Source of the DNA: DASSQJ01 sp963730165
Lineage (GTDB): Bacteria > Actinomycetota > Actinomycetes > Actinomycetales > Dermatophilaceae
Assembly (NCBI GenBank): GCA_963730165.1
Contig: CAVSQS010000002.1
Location: 124,001 to 188,000, forward strand
DNA length: 64,000 nt
Reading direction: 5' to 3'
Shown: positions 17,529 to 26,209 of the stretch, piece after piece
How the letters are laid out: each line of letters opens with the position of its first letter
How positions within the stretch are numbered: position 1 is the first letter of the stretch
Position numbers and translations under genes: made by a program
Notes under the pieces: model-generated
Told to the model about the DNA's origin: nothing
Databases searched by the model: none
What the model saw: only the letters and a program-made list of their open reading frames with translations

Positions 17529-17577
17529 CGTGGACGCGGGCGCCCCGGCGAAATCGGGTGACCCGCCACGAGGTGGA

Positions 17578-17590
17578 TAGCCTGACCGGT
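17578..17590 (+). promoter_or_regulatory. Probable leaderless promoter of the aminotransferase gene
   Basis: TAGCCT at 17578-17583 is followed by exactly 7 bases and then the ATG at 17591, so transcription should start at the start codon. No ribosome-binding sequence precedes the ATG, which agrees with a leaderless message. Confidence 0.5.
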
Positions 17591-18754
17591 ATGCCCCGCT
17601 CCCCCGGCCACCCGGCCCTCGCCCCGTTCGGGACGACGATCTTCGCGACGATGAGCGCCCTGGCCGCCGAGCACGGCGCCATCAACCTGGGGCAGGGCTT
17701 CCCCGACACCGACGGGCCGGTCGAGGTGCTCGAGGCGGCGGTCGCGGCCATCCGCGGCGGACGCAACCAGTATCCCCCCGGCGCGGGGGTGCCCGAGCTG
17801 CTGGCCGCCGTGGCCGAGCACCAGGCCCGCTTCTACGGTCTGCAGGTCGACGCGGCCTCGGAGGTGCTGGTCACCGTGGGCGCGACCGAGGCGATCGCGG
17901 CCACGATGCTGGCCCTCGTCCGGCCCGGCGACGAGGTGGTCACCTTCGAGCCCTACTACGACAGCTACGCGGCGACCATCGCGCTGGCCGGCGGCGCGCG
18001 CCGCACCTCGGTGCTGCGCTTCCCCGACTACCACGTCGACGAGGAGTCGCTGCGCGCCGCCTTCTCGGAACGCACCCGGGTCGTGCTCCTCAACACGCCG
18101 CACAACCCCACCGGCCGGGTGTTCACCCGCGAGGAGCTCGCTCTGGTCTGCGACCTCGCCCGGGAGCACGACGCCTGGGTCGTCACGGACGAGGTCTACG
18201 AGCACCTTATCTTCGACGACGCCCAGCACGTCCCGGTCGCGACCCTGCCGGGCATGTGGGATCGGACCGTCACGATCTCCTCGGCCGGGAAGACGTTCTC
18301 GACGACGGGCTGGAAGGTGGGCTGGGTGACCGGCCCTGCCGAGGCGGTGGCGGCGGTCCGCGCCGTCAAGCAGTTCCTCACCTACGTCGGGTCCGGGCCC
18401 TTCCAGCCGGCCGTCGCCGCGGGTCTCGGCCTACCCGGCGCCGTGTTCGCCGACGTCGCCCGGTCGCTGCAGGATCAGCGCGACCTGCTTCTCTCCGGCC
18501 TCACCGCCGCGGGCCTGGAGGTCTCGGTGCCCCGCGGTGGCTACTTCGTCGTCGCCGACGCCGCACCGCTCGGCGCCGTCGACGCGCTCGAGTTCTGCCA
18601 CGACCTGCCCCGTAGGGCCGGCGTGGTGGGGGTGCCGGTCTCGGTGTTCCACGACGACCCCGACACGGCGCGGACCCTCGTCCGGTTCGCGTTCTGCAAG
18701 CGCCCCGAGGTCATCGACGAGGCCTGCCGGCGGCTGGGCGACCTGCGTGGCTGA
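17591..18754 (+). CDS. Class I/II PLP aminotransferase (DapC / YbdL-like)
   Basis: 387-residue fold-type I aminotransferase. It shows INLGQGFPDTDGP near the N-terminus, NTPHNPTGRVF (Asn and Pro of the cofactor pocket), VTDEVYEHL with the PLP-contacting Asp and Tyr, the PLP lysine in SSAGKTFSTTGWKVGW, and the substrate-carboxylate Arg near LVRFAFCK. Closest subgroup by eye is the one containing N-succinyldiaminopimelate aminotransferase DapC and methionine/kynurenine aminotransferases such as YbdL; sequence alone does not decide between lysine biosynthesis and amino acid turnover. It is a single-gene unit, apparently leaderless. Confidence 0.85.
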   Translation: MPRSPGHPALAPFGTTIFATMSALAAEHGAINLGQGFPDTDGPVEVLEAAVAAIRGGRNQYPPGAGVPELLAAVAEHQARFYGLQVDAASEVLVTVGATEAIAATMLALVRPGDEVVTFEPYYDSYAATIALAGGARRTSVLRFPDYHVDEESLRAAFSERTRVVLLNTPHNPTGRVFTREELALVCDLAREHDAWVVTDEVYEHLIFDDAQHVPVATLPGMWDRTVTISSAGKTFSTTGWKVGWVTGPAEAVAAVRAVKQFLTYVGSGPFQPAVAAGLGLPGAVFADVARSLQDQRDLLLSGLTAAGLEVSVPRGGYFVVADAAPLGAVDALEFCHDLPRRAGVVGVPVSVFHDDPDTARTLVRFAFCKRPEVIDEACRRLGDLRG

Positions 18755-18870
18755 CGCGGGACGCGGCCCCGCCGGCCCGGCCGTCCACAGCTGAACCGCC
18801 GCCACGTCGCCGTCCACAGGGCCGGGACGACGTGCTCGTCGCGCAGACCCCGTCCGATCAGGCTCGGGCC

Positions 18871-19482
18871 ATGACCATCCGTCGCCACCAACCCGTCGCC
18901 GCCCTGCTCCTCGCCCCGGCGCTGTTGGTGCCCGTGCCGGGCGGCGGAGCCCCACCGCCCCACCCGGGCGGGCCGGTCCCGAGGGCCTCGGCAGCCGGCG
19001 GAAGCGAGGTCGCCGGGCGGCCCGCCGATGGCACCCACCACCGGTGGCAGTGGCCGACACGCCCGCCGCACGTGCTCCGTCCGTTCCGCGCCCCACCGAG
19101 TCGGTGGGGTGCCGGCCACCGGGGCCTCGACCTGGTGGCCCGGGTGGGGAGCGAGGTGCTCGCCGTCGAGGAAGGGGTCGTCACCCACGCGGGCCGGGTC
19201 GCCGGTCGGGGGACCGTCACCGTCGCCCACCCCGGTGGGCTGTCGAGCACGTACGAACCGGTCCGCGCCCGCGTCATGGTGGGGGCCCAGGTCGAGGCGG
19301 GCGCGGTGGTCGGTGAGCTCGAGCCGCCCGACGATGCCATCGCACCGGGCCACTGCATGATGACCCCCTGCCTCCACCTCGGCGCCCGCAGGGACGACGG
19401 CTACCTCGACCCGATGCTGCCGCTCGTCGGCGGCCGGGTCCGGCTGCTCCCGCTGTGGCCGTCTCAGTCGAGCACGGGATAG
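18871..19482 (+). CDS. Secreted M23-family (LytM-like) peptidase domain protein
   Basis: 203 residues: a hydrophobic signal sequence (VAALLLAPALLVPVPGGG), a Pro/Gly-rich spacer, then an M23 domain with GHRGLDLVARVGSEVLAVEEG (zinc His and Asp) and GTVTVAHPGG. The final motif reads PCLHLGAR, so the usual HxH has Cys in the first His position. The zinc-binding His is present but the general-base His is not, which may mean altered or lost peptidoglycan hydrolysis. An M23 gene near rpsB is a recurrent actinobacterial arrangement. I chose the ATG at 18871 because it places the signal peptide properly. Its 3' end overlaps the converging DUF3152 gene by 19 bases. Confidence 0.8.
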   Translation: MTIRRHQPVAALLLAPALLVPVPGGGAPPPHPGGPVPRASAAGGSEVAGRPADGTHHRWQWPTRPPHVLRPFRAPPSRWGAGHRGLDLVARVGSEVLAVEEGVVTHAGRVAGRGTVTVAHPGGLSSTYEPVRARVMVGAQVEAGAVVGELEPPDDAIAPGHCMMTPCLHLGARRDDGYLDPMLPLVGGRVRLLPLWPSQSSTG

Positions 19483-20816
19483 GGGTTCGGCGCGCATCCC
19501 CACAGGTGCAGGGTCTGGGGCACCATCACCGGCGCCGGCTCGCCCTCGGCGGGACAGCCCTCGTGCCCGAGCCCGAAGGAGTGACCGACCTCGTGGTTGA
19601 CGACGTAGGCACGGTAGTCGTCGAGATGTCCCGCGTAGGACGGCACCGCGAGCATCCAGCGGTCGAGGTTGAGCACGACGCGGCCGTTGTAGCACGACGT
19701 GTAGCCCTCGGTCTGGACCGGCCCGCAGAGGTCCATCGTCGTCAGCCGGCTCGCGACGGCGATACGCGTGTCGAACTCGCCGCTTCGGGCCTGCTCCGCG
19801 GAGACGAAGACGAACCGGACGTCCCTCTCGGTCTGCCAGCCGCGCCCGTCGGTGAGGATCGAGGAGATCGTCGAGGCCGTCTCGCTGCGATCGAGACCGA
19901 GCCCGTTCTCGAGCTCGAGCGCGACACGCACGACCCGTCCTCCCGACGACCGGAGCCCGGGCACGTCGCCCCAGTCCACCCACGACAGCCGCCCAGTCCC
20001 GCGGGCCGGCGGCGTCGGGGTGGGCGTCGGCGACGGGGTCGGGGTCCCCACGGTCGCGGTGCCGGCGACCCCGGTGGGCGACGGGAGCGGCAACGACCGC
20101 TCGACGACCCCCGTCGCACCGCCCACGACCGGGGGGCGGGTGACGCTCGCGGCATCCCCCGCGGACCCGCCCACCCCGCCGGTGACCGACGGGGCCGACG
20201 ACGGGAGGACGAGCGCAGCGGGCTCGGCGGGGGCGGCCGATACCGGTTCGTGGCTGCGGGCGACGAGCCACGTGACGACGGCGGCCACGGCGAGCAGGAG
20301 CACCCCGACGACGATGGTGCGGCGCAGGCGCAGGCGCCGCTCGGCCCTGGCCCGCTCCGCACGGGCGCGCCGGGCCTCGGCCCTCGAACCGGGCCCAGGC
20401 GGCCCGGCCGCCTCGGGCTCGTGCTTGGGGTCGGAGGTGTGGCTGCGCCGGCCCGCCCCGGCAGTCCCCGCCGGCCGGCGGTCACGATGGTGCAGCTCCG
20501 AGCGGCTGCGCAGCGGCGGCTCGTCCGAGAGGGGGCGCTCCCGCGGCTCCTCGGGCACCAGCGTCCCGTCGGGGAGTGCCGAGGCGGCCGCCGCGGTCGA
20601 GCCCGGCGGCGTCGAGCCGGCGCCGCGGCGCGCGCCCCGTTGGGCCTCGTCGCGCAGGGCGGCCCTGGTCTTGGGCTCGACGTACAGCCGGCGGAACTCC
20701 GACACCCACTCGGGCACGTCGTAGGGGTCACGCTCGTCGTCGGGCCGACCCAGGCCACGGCCCGCGCCGAAGTCACGAGGGGCGGACTGGCGACTCTCGC
20801 GGTCGTCGTCACGCAC
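19464..20816 (-). CDS. Membrane-anchored DUF3152 metalloprotease-like protein
   Basis: 450 residues. A basic, disordered cytoplasmic N-terminus of about 165 residues leads to a single membrane span (TIVVGVLLLAVAAVVTWLVA). A long Pro/Ser/Thr-rich wall-spanning linker follows, containing TPTPSPTPTPTPP, and then a C-terminal DUF3152 domain with the zinc-protease signature HEVGHSFGLGHEGC. Cysteines around the domain could form disulfides. It should act outside the membrane; the substrate is unknown. The GTG at 20816 overlaps the end of xerC by 8 bases, indicating coupling, and no other start fits as well. Confidence 0.82.
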   Translation of the reverse strand: MRDDDRESRQSAPRDFGAGRGLGRPDDERDPYDVPEWVSEFRRLYVEPKTRAALRDEAQRGARRGAGSTPPGSTAAAASALPDGTLVPEEPRERPLSDEPPLRSRSELHHRDRRPAGTAGAGRRSHTSDPKHEPEAAGPPGPGSRAEARRARAERARAERRLRLRRTIVVGVLLLAVAAVVTWLVARSHEPVSAAPAEPAALVLPSSAPSVTGGVGGSAGDAASVTRPPVVGGATGVVERSLPLPSPTGVAGTATVGTPTPSPTPTPTPPARGTGRLSWVDWGDVPGLRSSGGRVVRVALELENGLGLDRSETASTISSILTDGRGWQTERDVRFVFVSAEQARSGEFDTRIAVASRLTTMDLCGPVQTEGYTSCYNGRVVLNLDRWMLAVPSYAGHLDDYRAYVVNHEVGHSFGLGHEGCPAEGEPAPVMVPQTLHLWGCAPNPYPVLD

Positions 20817-21720
20817 GAGGGTGCGCCTGGGCGAAGGACCGCTTGAGCCGGTCGACCGACACGTGGGTGTAGATCTGGGTGGTCGCGAGCGAGGCGTGCC
20901 CGAGCAGCTCCTGGACCATGCGCAGGTCGGCACCGCCCTCGAGCAGGTGGGTCGCCGCGCTGTGGCGCAACCCGTGCGGGCCCAGGTCGGGTGCGTCGGG
21001 CACGTGCTCGAGGAGCCGGTGGACGACCTCACGGACCTGCCGCTGGTCGGCACGACGGCCTCGCCGGCCGAGGAGCAGGGCCGCGCCGCTCTCCCCCGTG
21101 ACCAGCCTCGGCCGTCCGTCCCGCAGCCACGCCCCGACCGCCTCGCGGGCGGGCACGCCGACGGGGACGCGCCGCTCCTTGTCCCCCTTGCCCACGACCC
21201 GTAGCACGCCGGTGTCGAGGTCGACGTCGTCGACGTCGAGACCGACGAGCTCGCCGACGCGGATGCCCGTGGCGTAGAGGAGCTCGAGGGCGGCGCGGTC
21301 CCGCAGGCGGACCGGGTCCGCGTCGTCGGCCGCCAGCGCCGCGACGTCGAGCAGGGCCCCCACCGAGCGCTGGCCGAGGACGGGTGGGAGCGTCCGGTGG
21401 CGACGTGGGGCGCTGAGCCGGAGGGAGGGGTCCGCGTCGACACGCCCGGTGCGCTCGCACCAGCGGAAGAACGTGCGCAGGGAGGCCGAGGTGCGCGCCA
21501 CCGTCGAGCGGGCGGCGCCGCCACGTGCGACACGGCCCAGCCACGCCCGCAGGTCGGCGAGCGTGACCGCACGCAGGCCCTCGTCGTCGGTGACCTGCTG
21601 GTCGTCGAGGAACGCGCCGACATCGCGCGCATAGGCGCGCACGGTGTTCTCCGATCGCCCCCGTTCGACGCGCAGATGGCGCTCGAAAGCGGTGAGCGCC
21701 TCGGCTCGGACGACGGTCAC
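20809..21720 (-). CDS. xerC: Tyrosine recombinase XerC
   Basis: 303-residue integrase-family recombinase that resolves chromosome dimers at dif with XerD. The catalytic set is complete: Arg154 (ATGIRVGEL), Lys178 (GKGDKERR), His249 and Arg252 (GPHGLRHS), His275 (LLGHASL) and Tyr284 (TTQIYTHV). The N-terminal SAM-like core-binding domain spans about 1-105. It lies directly downstream of dprA on the same strand, the usual actinobacterial position for xerC. The start is a GTG at 21720. Confidence 0.93.
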   Translation of the reverse strand: MTVVRAEALTAFERHLRVERGRSENTVRAYARDVGAFLDDQQVTDDEGLRAVTLADLRAWLGRVARGGAARSTVARTSASLRTFFRWCERTGRVDADPSLRLSAPRRHRTLPPVLGQRSVGALLDVAALAADDADPVRLRDRAALELLYATGIRVGELVGLDVDDVDLDTGVLRVVGKGDKERRVPVGVPAREAVGAWLRDGRPRLVTGESGAALLLGRRGRRADQRQVREVVHRLLEHVPDAPDLGPHGLRHSAATHLLEGGADLRMVQELLGHASLATTQIYTHVSVDRLKRSFAQAHPRA

Positions 21721-21865
21721 GGGCCAACCGTGTCACTCTCCCGTCACATCCGCAACGGAACCCGCCGCTCCGCGACGACGGCCGCTGACGAGATCACCGA
21801 CATCGCCCGCCGGTCGAGGTGGCCGCCGCCGGAAGCTCGCCGTGCGCCGGCCGGTGGGCGGGCAC

Positions 21866-23035
21866 TCAGTCGACCGGATCCCGGGGAGCGGAGGACGGGG
21901 TGGTGGCCCCGCGTCGCCGCGGCGGCTTGCGCCAGCCACCCCCGTCGCGGACCACCAGGCCGCGCGCCTCCAGGACCGCCAGCGCTGCGACGGTCCGGGC
22001 CGGGTCGACGCCGGCTGCGACGCCGAGGGCCTCGGTAGCGGCGGGCCGTCGGACCGGCACCGCGGACCAGACGGCGTACGCCACCCGGTCGAGGTCGTCC
22101 TCGGGCGCGCGGGGCCCCGGCTCGCTGCCCACCGTCAGGAGGTGCTCGCCGATCGGGGCTGCGAGCTCGGCGACCTCGGCGGCATCCGTGACGAGGACGG
22201 CACCACTGTCGCGGACCAGGGCGTGGCAGCCGGCGGAGGTGGCACTGGTGACCGGACCCGGGACCGCGCCCACGGGGAGGTGGTGCTCCCGGGCCTCCCG
22301 GGCTGTGGAGAGCGACCCGGAGCGGATCCCCGCCTCGACGACGATCGTTGCCCGGGAGAGCACCGCGATGATCCGGTTGCGGGCGAGGAACCTCGAGCGG
22401 TACGGCATCGTGCCGACCGGCACCTCGCTGACCACCGCGCCGGTCCGGGCGATCTGCGCGAGCAGGGGCTGGTGTGCCCTGGGGTACGCGACGTCGGGGC
22501 CGCAGGCGAGCACGGCCACGGTGGGTTCGCCTGCCGCGAGTGCTCCCCGGTGTGCGGCGGCGTCGATGCCGAACGCGGCGCCGCTGACGACGACGAAGCC
22601 GCGGGCGGCGAGCCCCTCCCCGAGCTCGGCCGCGACCCGCAGCCCGTACTCGGTCGCGGCCCGGGAGCCGACCACCGCGACCCCCCGATGGCTCAGTCCC
22701 TCGAGGTCGGGGTCGCCGCGGACGAAGAGGCAGTAGGGCGGGTCGGCGTGCCGGTCGACCGCGGTCGGCCAGCCGGGGTCCCCGGGCACGACCACGTGCA
22801 CGCCCGACCGACGGACGGCGTGCGCGAGGTCGTCGAGGTCGAGCCGCCCGAGGCGGACCGCCAGCTCGGGGGTCGCCCCGTAGCGGCCGGCGCGCAACCG
22901 GGCGAGCGAGGCCGCCGCGCCGTGCTCGGCGAGGTGGCGACGCAGGGGCCCGGAGCGGGGCTCGACGAGGTAGGCCCACGCGACCCGGGCCCAGCGCTCG
23001 TCGGCCTCCAGTGAGCTGTGCCCACCCCTGCTCAT
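21866..23035 (-). CDS. dprA: DNA-processing protein DprA
   Basis: 389 residues. DprA loads RecA on single-stranded DNA during natural transformation; in actinobacteria its role is less clear. The Rossmann-like core shows GVAVVGSRAATEYG, SGAAFGIDAAAHRGAL, AVLACGPDVAYPRAH, and SRFLARNRIIAVLS with the conserved Arg-Asn pair, then EAGIRSGSLSTA. A C-terminal winged-helix-like region follows. It overlaps the upstream comM stop by 4 bases (ATGA), so both are translated together. Confidence 0.93.
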   Translation of the reverse strand: MSRGGHSSLEADERWARVAWAYLVEPRSGPLRRHLAEHGAAASLARLRAGRYGATPELAVRLGRLDLDDLAHAVRRSGVHVVVPGDPGWPTAVDRHADPPYCLFVRGDPDLEGLSHRGVAVVGSRAATEYGLRVAAELGEGLAARGFVVVSGAAFGIDAAAHRGALAAGEPTVAVLACGPDVAYPRAHQPLLAQIARTGAVVSEVPVGTMPYRSRFLARNRIIAVLSRATIVVEAGIRSGSLSTAREAREHHLPVGAVPGPVTSATSAGCHALVRDSGAVLVTDAAEVAELAAPIGEHLLTVGSEPGPRAPEDDLDRVAYAVWSAVPVRRPAATEALGVAAGVDPARTVAALAVLEARGLVVRDGGGWRKPPRRRGATTPSSAPRDPVD

Positions 23036-24588
23036 GCCACCGCTCCCTCACCGCGGCGCAGCAGCAGCCCGGTCGCGACGTCCTCGCGCGACGGGACAGC
23101 CCGACCGGCGAGGTCGGCGGCGGACCAGGCGACGCGCAGCACCCGGTCGTATCCCCGGAGGGTGAGCCGGCCCGTGTCGAGGGAACGGTCGATGTCGGTG
23201 GTGACGGCGGCGGGCAACCGGAAGGGCGGACGACGCAGGACGTGCCCCGGGACGAGGCCGTTGAGCGCCCATCCGGACCCACCCGGGCCGGTCCACCGGG
23301 CCCGCTGGACCTCGCGGGCCCGCGCGACGCGCTCGGCGACGACGGCGCTGCTCTCACCCACCTCGTCACCGAAGGCCGCCTGCCGCACGGGCGGGACGTG
23401 GACCTGGAGGTCGACCCTGTCCAGCAGCGGCCCGGACAGCCGGCCGCGGTAGCCGCGGATCTCGGCGGCCGAGCAGGTGCACTCCAACCCCTTGCCGTAG
23501 GACCGCCCGCAGGGACACGGGTTGGCCGCGAGCACGAGCAGGAAACGCGCGGGGTAACGCACCGCCTGGCGGGCCCGGGCGATGACGACCTCCCCGGACT
23601 CCAGCGGTTGGCGCAGGGTCTGCAGCACCGACGTCTTGAACTCCGGGGCCTCGTCGAGGAACAGCACGCCGTGGTGCGCCCGCGAGATCGCGCCCGGCAG
23701 CACGACCCCCGACCCGCCGCCGGCGAGCGCCGCGACCGACAGGCTGTGGTGCGGCGCCACGAACGGCGGGGTCCGGTCCAGGCTCGCCACCGGGCCGACC
23801 TGGCCGGTGAGCGAGCGGATCGCGTGGGTCTCGAGCGCCGCCTCGCGCGTGAGCGGGGGCAGGACGGTGACGAGGCGCTCGGCGAGCATCGTCTTCCCGA
23901 CGCCGGGCGGGCCCGTCATGAGGAGGTGGTGGCCACCCGTCGCGGCGAGCTCGAGGGCGATCCGTGCCTCGGGCTGCCCGACGACGTCGGCGAGGTCGAC
24001 CCGGGCCGGGGCGTGGTCCTCGCCGGGGGCCGCGGCCGGGGGCGCGACGGGCATCGGCTCGCCGCGTGCGGCGGCCGCCGCCCATACCAGGACCTCGCGG
24101 AGGTCTGCCGCGCCGTGCACGGCGACGTCGTCGACGAGCTGCGCCTCGGCGACGTTCTCGAGCGGGACGACGACGTGCCGGATGCCGCGTCTGGAGGCCT
24201 CGAGCACGGCGGGGAGCACCCCCCGCACCCCGCGGACGCGGCCGTCGAGGGCGAGCTCCCCGACGTGGACGACGTCGCGGACCGCGTCGCCGGGGATCGC
24301 CCCGGCCGCGGCGAGCACGGCGACGGCGATCGGCAGGTCGAAGCCGGAACCCCGCTTCGGGAGCGAGGCCGGCGAGAGGTTGACCGTGACCCGGTGCGGG
24401 GGGACCGCGGCACCGGCGTGGGCCGCTGCCGCGCGGATGCGGTCGGGAGCCTGCGCGCACGCGGCGTCGGGCAGGCCACCGACCGAGAAGGACGGCAGGC
24501 CCTGACCGATGTGGGCCTCGACGTCGACGAGCGCGCCGTCGAGACCGGAGAGGGCGACCGAGCGGGTGCGTCCGAGGCCGAGTGTCAC
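23032..24588 (-). CDS. comM: YifB/ComM-family Mg chelatase-like AAA+ ATPase
   Basis: 518 residues. The N-terminal ChlI-like/Lon-like fold (GQGLPSFSVGGLPDAA, NLSPASLPKRGSGFDLPIA) is followed by an AAA+ module with Walker A GPPGVGKTM, Walker B VLFLDEAPEF and a zinc-like Cys cluster in NPCPCG...CTCS. In competent bacteria ComM is a helicase that helps branch migration of transforming DNA; here it sits in the usual yraN-comM-dprA run, coupled by ATGA overlaps on both sides. No competence pilus genes are visible in this window. Confidence 0.93.
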   Translation of the reverse strand: MTLGLGRTRSVALSGLDGALVDVEAHIGQGLPSFSVGGLPDAACAQAPDRIRAAAAHAGAAVPPHRVTVNLSPASLPKRGSGFDLPIAVAVLAAAGAIPGDAVRDVVHVGELALDGRVRGVRGVLPAVLEASRRGIRHVVVPLENVAEAQLVDDVAVHGAADLREVLVWAAAAARGEPMPVAPPAAAPGEDHAPARVDLADVVGQPEARIALELAATGGHHLLMTGPPGVGKTMLAERLVTVLPPLTREAALETHAIRSLTGQVGPVASLDRTPPFVAPHHSLSVAALAGGGSGVVLPGAISRAHHGVLFLDEAPEFKTSVLQTLRQPLESGEVVIARARQAVRYPARFLLVLAANPCPCGRSYGKGLECTCSAAEIRGYRGRLSGPLLDRVDLQVHVPPVRQAAFGDEVGESSAVVAERVARAREVQRARWTGPGGSGWALNGLVPGHVLRRPPFRLPAAVTTDIDRSLDTGRLTLRGYDRVLRVAWSAADLAGRAVPSREDVATGLLLRRGEGAVA

Positions 24589-24977
24589 CGGCCGACCCCC
24601 TCGACGTGGCGGACGACCACGGGGCGTCCCGCCTCGCAGAGGACGCCGACGACGTCGACCCGCACCGGCCCGGGGTGGCCCCCATGGGCGCGCAGGTAGG
24701 CGGCGGCGAGCCGCCGCAGACGCAGGGCCTTGGCCACGGTGACGGCCTCCACCGGGTCACCGAACCCCGTACCCCGCCGGGTCTTGACCTCACAGACGAC
24801 GATCCAGGGACCGTCGCGGGCGACGATGTCGACCTCCCCGTGCTCGCACCGCCAGTTGCGCTCGAGCACCTCCATCCCCCGGTCGCGAAGGTACCGAGCA
24901 GCGATGTCCTCGCCGTAGCGCCCGAGCGCGGCCCGTGACGGGACCGGACCCCCTGCCGTCTCCCCCACCGAAGTCAT
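24585..24977 (-). CDS. YraN family (UPF0102) endonuclease-like protein
   Basis: 130 residues with the restriction-endonuclease-like core: LGRYGEDIAARYL, then ERNWRCEHGEVDIVARDG, and VVCEVKTRRG. These give the E, D and ExK residues of the PD-(D/E)XK nuclease fold. The biological role of YraN is not established. I chose ATG 24977 over a TTG four codons upstream. It overlaps comM by 4 bases. Confidence 0.9.
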   Translation of the reverse strand: MTSVGETAGGPVPSRAALGRYGEDIAARYLRDRGMEVLERNWRCEHGEVDIVARDGPWIVVCEVKTRRGTGFGDPVEAVTVAKALRLRRLAAAYLRAHGGHPGPVRVDVVGVLCEAGRPVVVRHVEGVGR

Positions 24978-25112
24978 GGCCGCAGCCAAGCCGCGGGGGG
25001 TCGCCCGGCGCCAGCGGCCGACGCCCGCCCTGTGGACGGCAACCCGGTCGCGCCGGGCCTGTGGACGGACCGGGGGGACGCGGGCGCGGGTCGCCCGGCC
25101 GGGACCTCTCGG

Positions 25113-25427
25113 CTAGAACTCGCCCTTGGGCAGCTCGAGGTCGCTCTTGGCGAGCTCTTCCACGTTGACGTCCTTGAAGGTCACGACGCGCACCGTCTTG
25201 GCGAACCGTGCCGGGCGGTAGATGTCCCACACCCACGCATCGGTCATCGTCACGTCGAAGAACACCTCGCCGCCGTCGCTGCGGACCTTCACGTCGACGC
25301 TGTTGCACAGGTAGAAGCGCCGCTCGGTCTCGACGACGTGGCTGAACAGCCCGACGACGTCGCGGTACTCGCGGTACAGCGCGAGCTCCGCCTCGCTCTC
25401 GTACTTCTCGAGGTCCTCCGAGCTCAT
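25113..25427 (-). CDS. DUF2469 family protein
   Basis: 104 residues, highly conserved in actinobacteria and almost always next to rnhB and yraN. It begins MSSEDLEKYESEAELALYRE, contains YLCNSVDVKVR and DAWVWDIYRPARFAKTVRV, and has no signal peptide, membrane span or known catalytic motif. Function is unknown. The ATG overlaps the rnhB stop (ATGA), so it is co-translated with RNase HII. Confidence 0.9.
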   Translation of the reverse strand: MSSEDLEKYESEAELALYREYRDVVGLFSHVVETERRFYLCNSVDVKVRSDGGEVFFDVTMTDAWVWDIYRPARFAKTVRVVTFKDVNVEELAKSDLELPKGEF

Positions 25428-26209
25428 CGCTCTCCCACTCGCTCCAGATCGGCCGGGACGGCGGCACCGCCCCCGGCGGGCGCCGGGGTCTGCGGCGACG
25501 GGGTCGGCCCGCCGTGTGCGCCATCATCGTCCATGGCCCCCGGCAGGCGCCACGAGCGCCGGTGCCACACCGACGGTCCGAGGCGGCGCAGCGCCTCGAG
25601 GTGCTCCGGCGCCGCGTAGCCCTTGTTCTCGCTCCAGCCGTACCCGACGACCTCGCGCCCGAGCTCGACCATGAGCCGGTCGCGGGTGACCTTCGCGAGC
25701 ACGCTGGCCGCCGCCACCGACGAACACCTCAGGTCGGCCTTGACCATCGTCGTCACCGGGGGGGTCGGGGGCACCTCTCCTCGCGCGAGGGCGAGGAGGC
25801 CGACGTCCTCGGGCGCGGTCAGCCAGTCGTGGTTGCCGTCGAGGATGACGAGGTCCGGCCGGACCCCGCAGGCGTCGAGGGCCCGCAGACCGGCCAGGCG
25901 CAGCGCCGCGATGATGCCGACCTCGTCGATCTCGTCGGCGCTCGCGTGCCCCACCGCGTACGCCAGCGCCCAGCGCTCGATGCGCGGCACCATCCGCTCC
26001 CGCGCGTGCGGCTGGAGCAGCTTGGAGTCACGGACCCCCTGGGGCGCCGTCCGCGACGTCTCGTCGATGAGGACCACACCGACCGTGACCGGGCCCGCGA
26101 GGGCCCCCCGGCCGACCTCGTCCATCCCCGCGAGCACGCGGTGGCCGTCACGCTGGAGGGCCCGCTCGACGCGCAGGCTCGGCCGCGTCGGGGGACGCGC
26201 AGGGCTCAC
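25424..26209 (-). CDS. rnhB: Ribonuclease HII
   Basis: 261 residues. RNase HII removes ribonucleotides from DNA. The active-site acidic residues lie in MDEVGRGALAGP (Asp and Glu) and VILDGNHDWL (Asp), with DSK after the first sheet and MVKADLRCSSVAAASVLAKV before the last acid. About 27 residues precede MDEVGRG. A C-terminal Pro/Gly-rich tail of about 35 residues is dispensable-looking. I chose the GTG at 26209 because it overlaps the lepB stop (GTGA). Confidence 0.94.
   Translation of the reverse strand: MSPARPPTRPSLRVERALQRDGHRVLAGMDEVGRGALAGPVTVGVVLIDETSRTAPQGVRDSKLLQPHARERMVPRIERWALAYAVGHASADEIDEVGIIAALRLAGLRALDACGVRPDLVILDGNHDWLTAPEDVGLLALARGEVPPTPPVTTMVKADLRCSSVAAASVLAKVTRDRLMVELGREVVGYGWSENKGYAAPEHLEALRRLGPSVWHRRSWRLPGAMDDDGAHGGPTPSPQTPAPAGGGAAVPADLERVGER

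Noticed and set aside
15353..17590. Long open plus-strand frame opposite rpsB and tsf
   Set aside because: It is antisense to two certain translation genes and consists of Arg/Gly/Leu-rich sequence, the usual open-frame artefact of very GC-rich DNA. Only its last part, from 17591, is a real gene.
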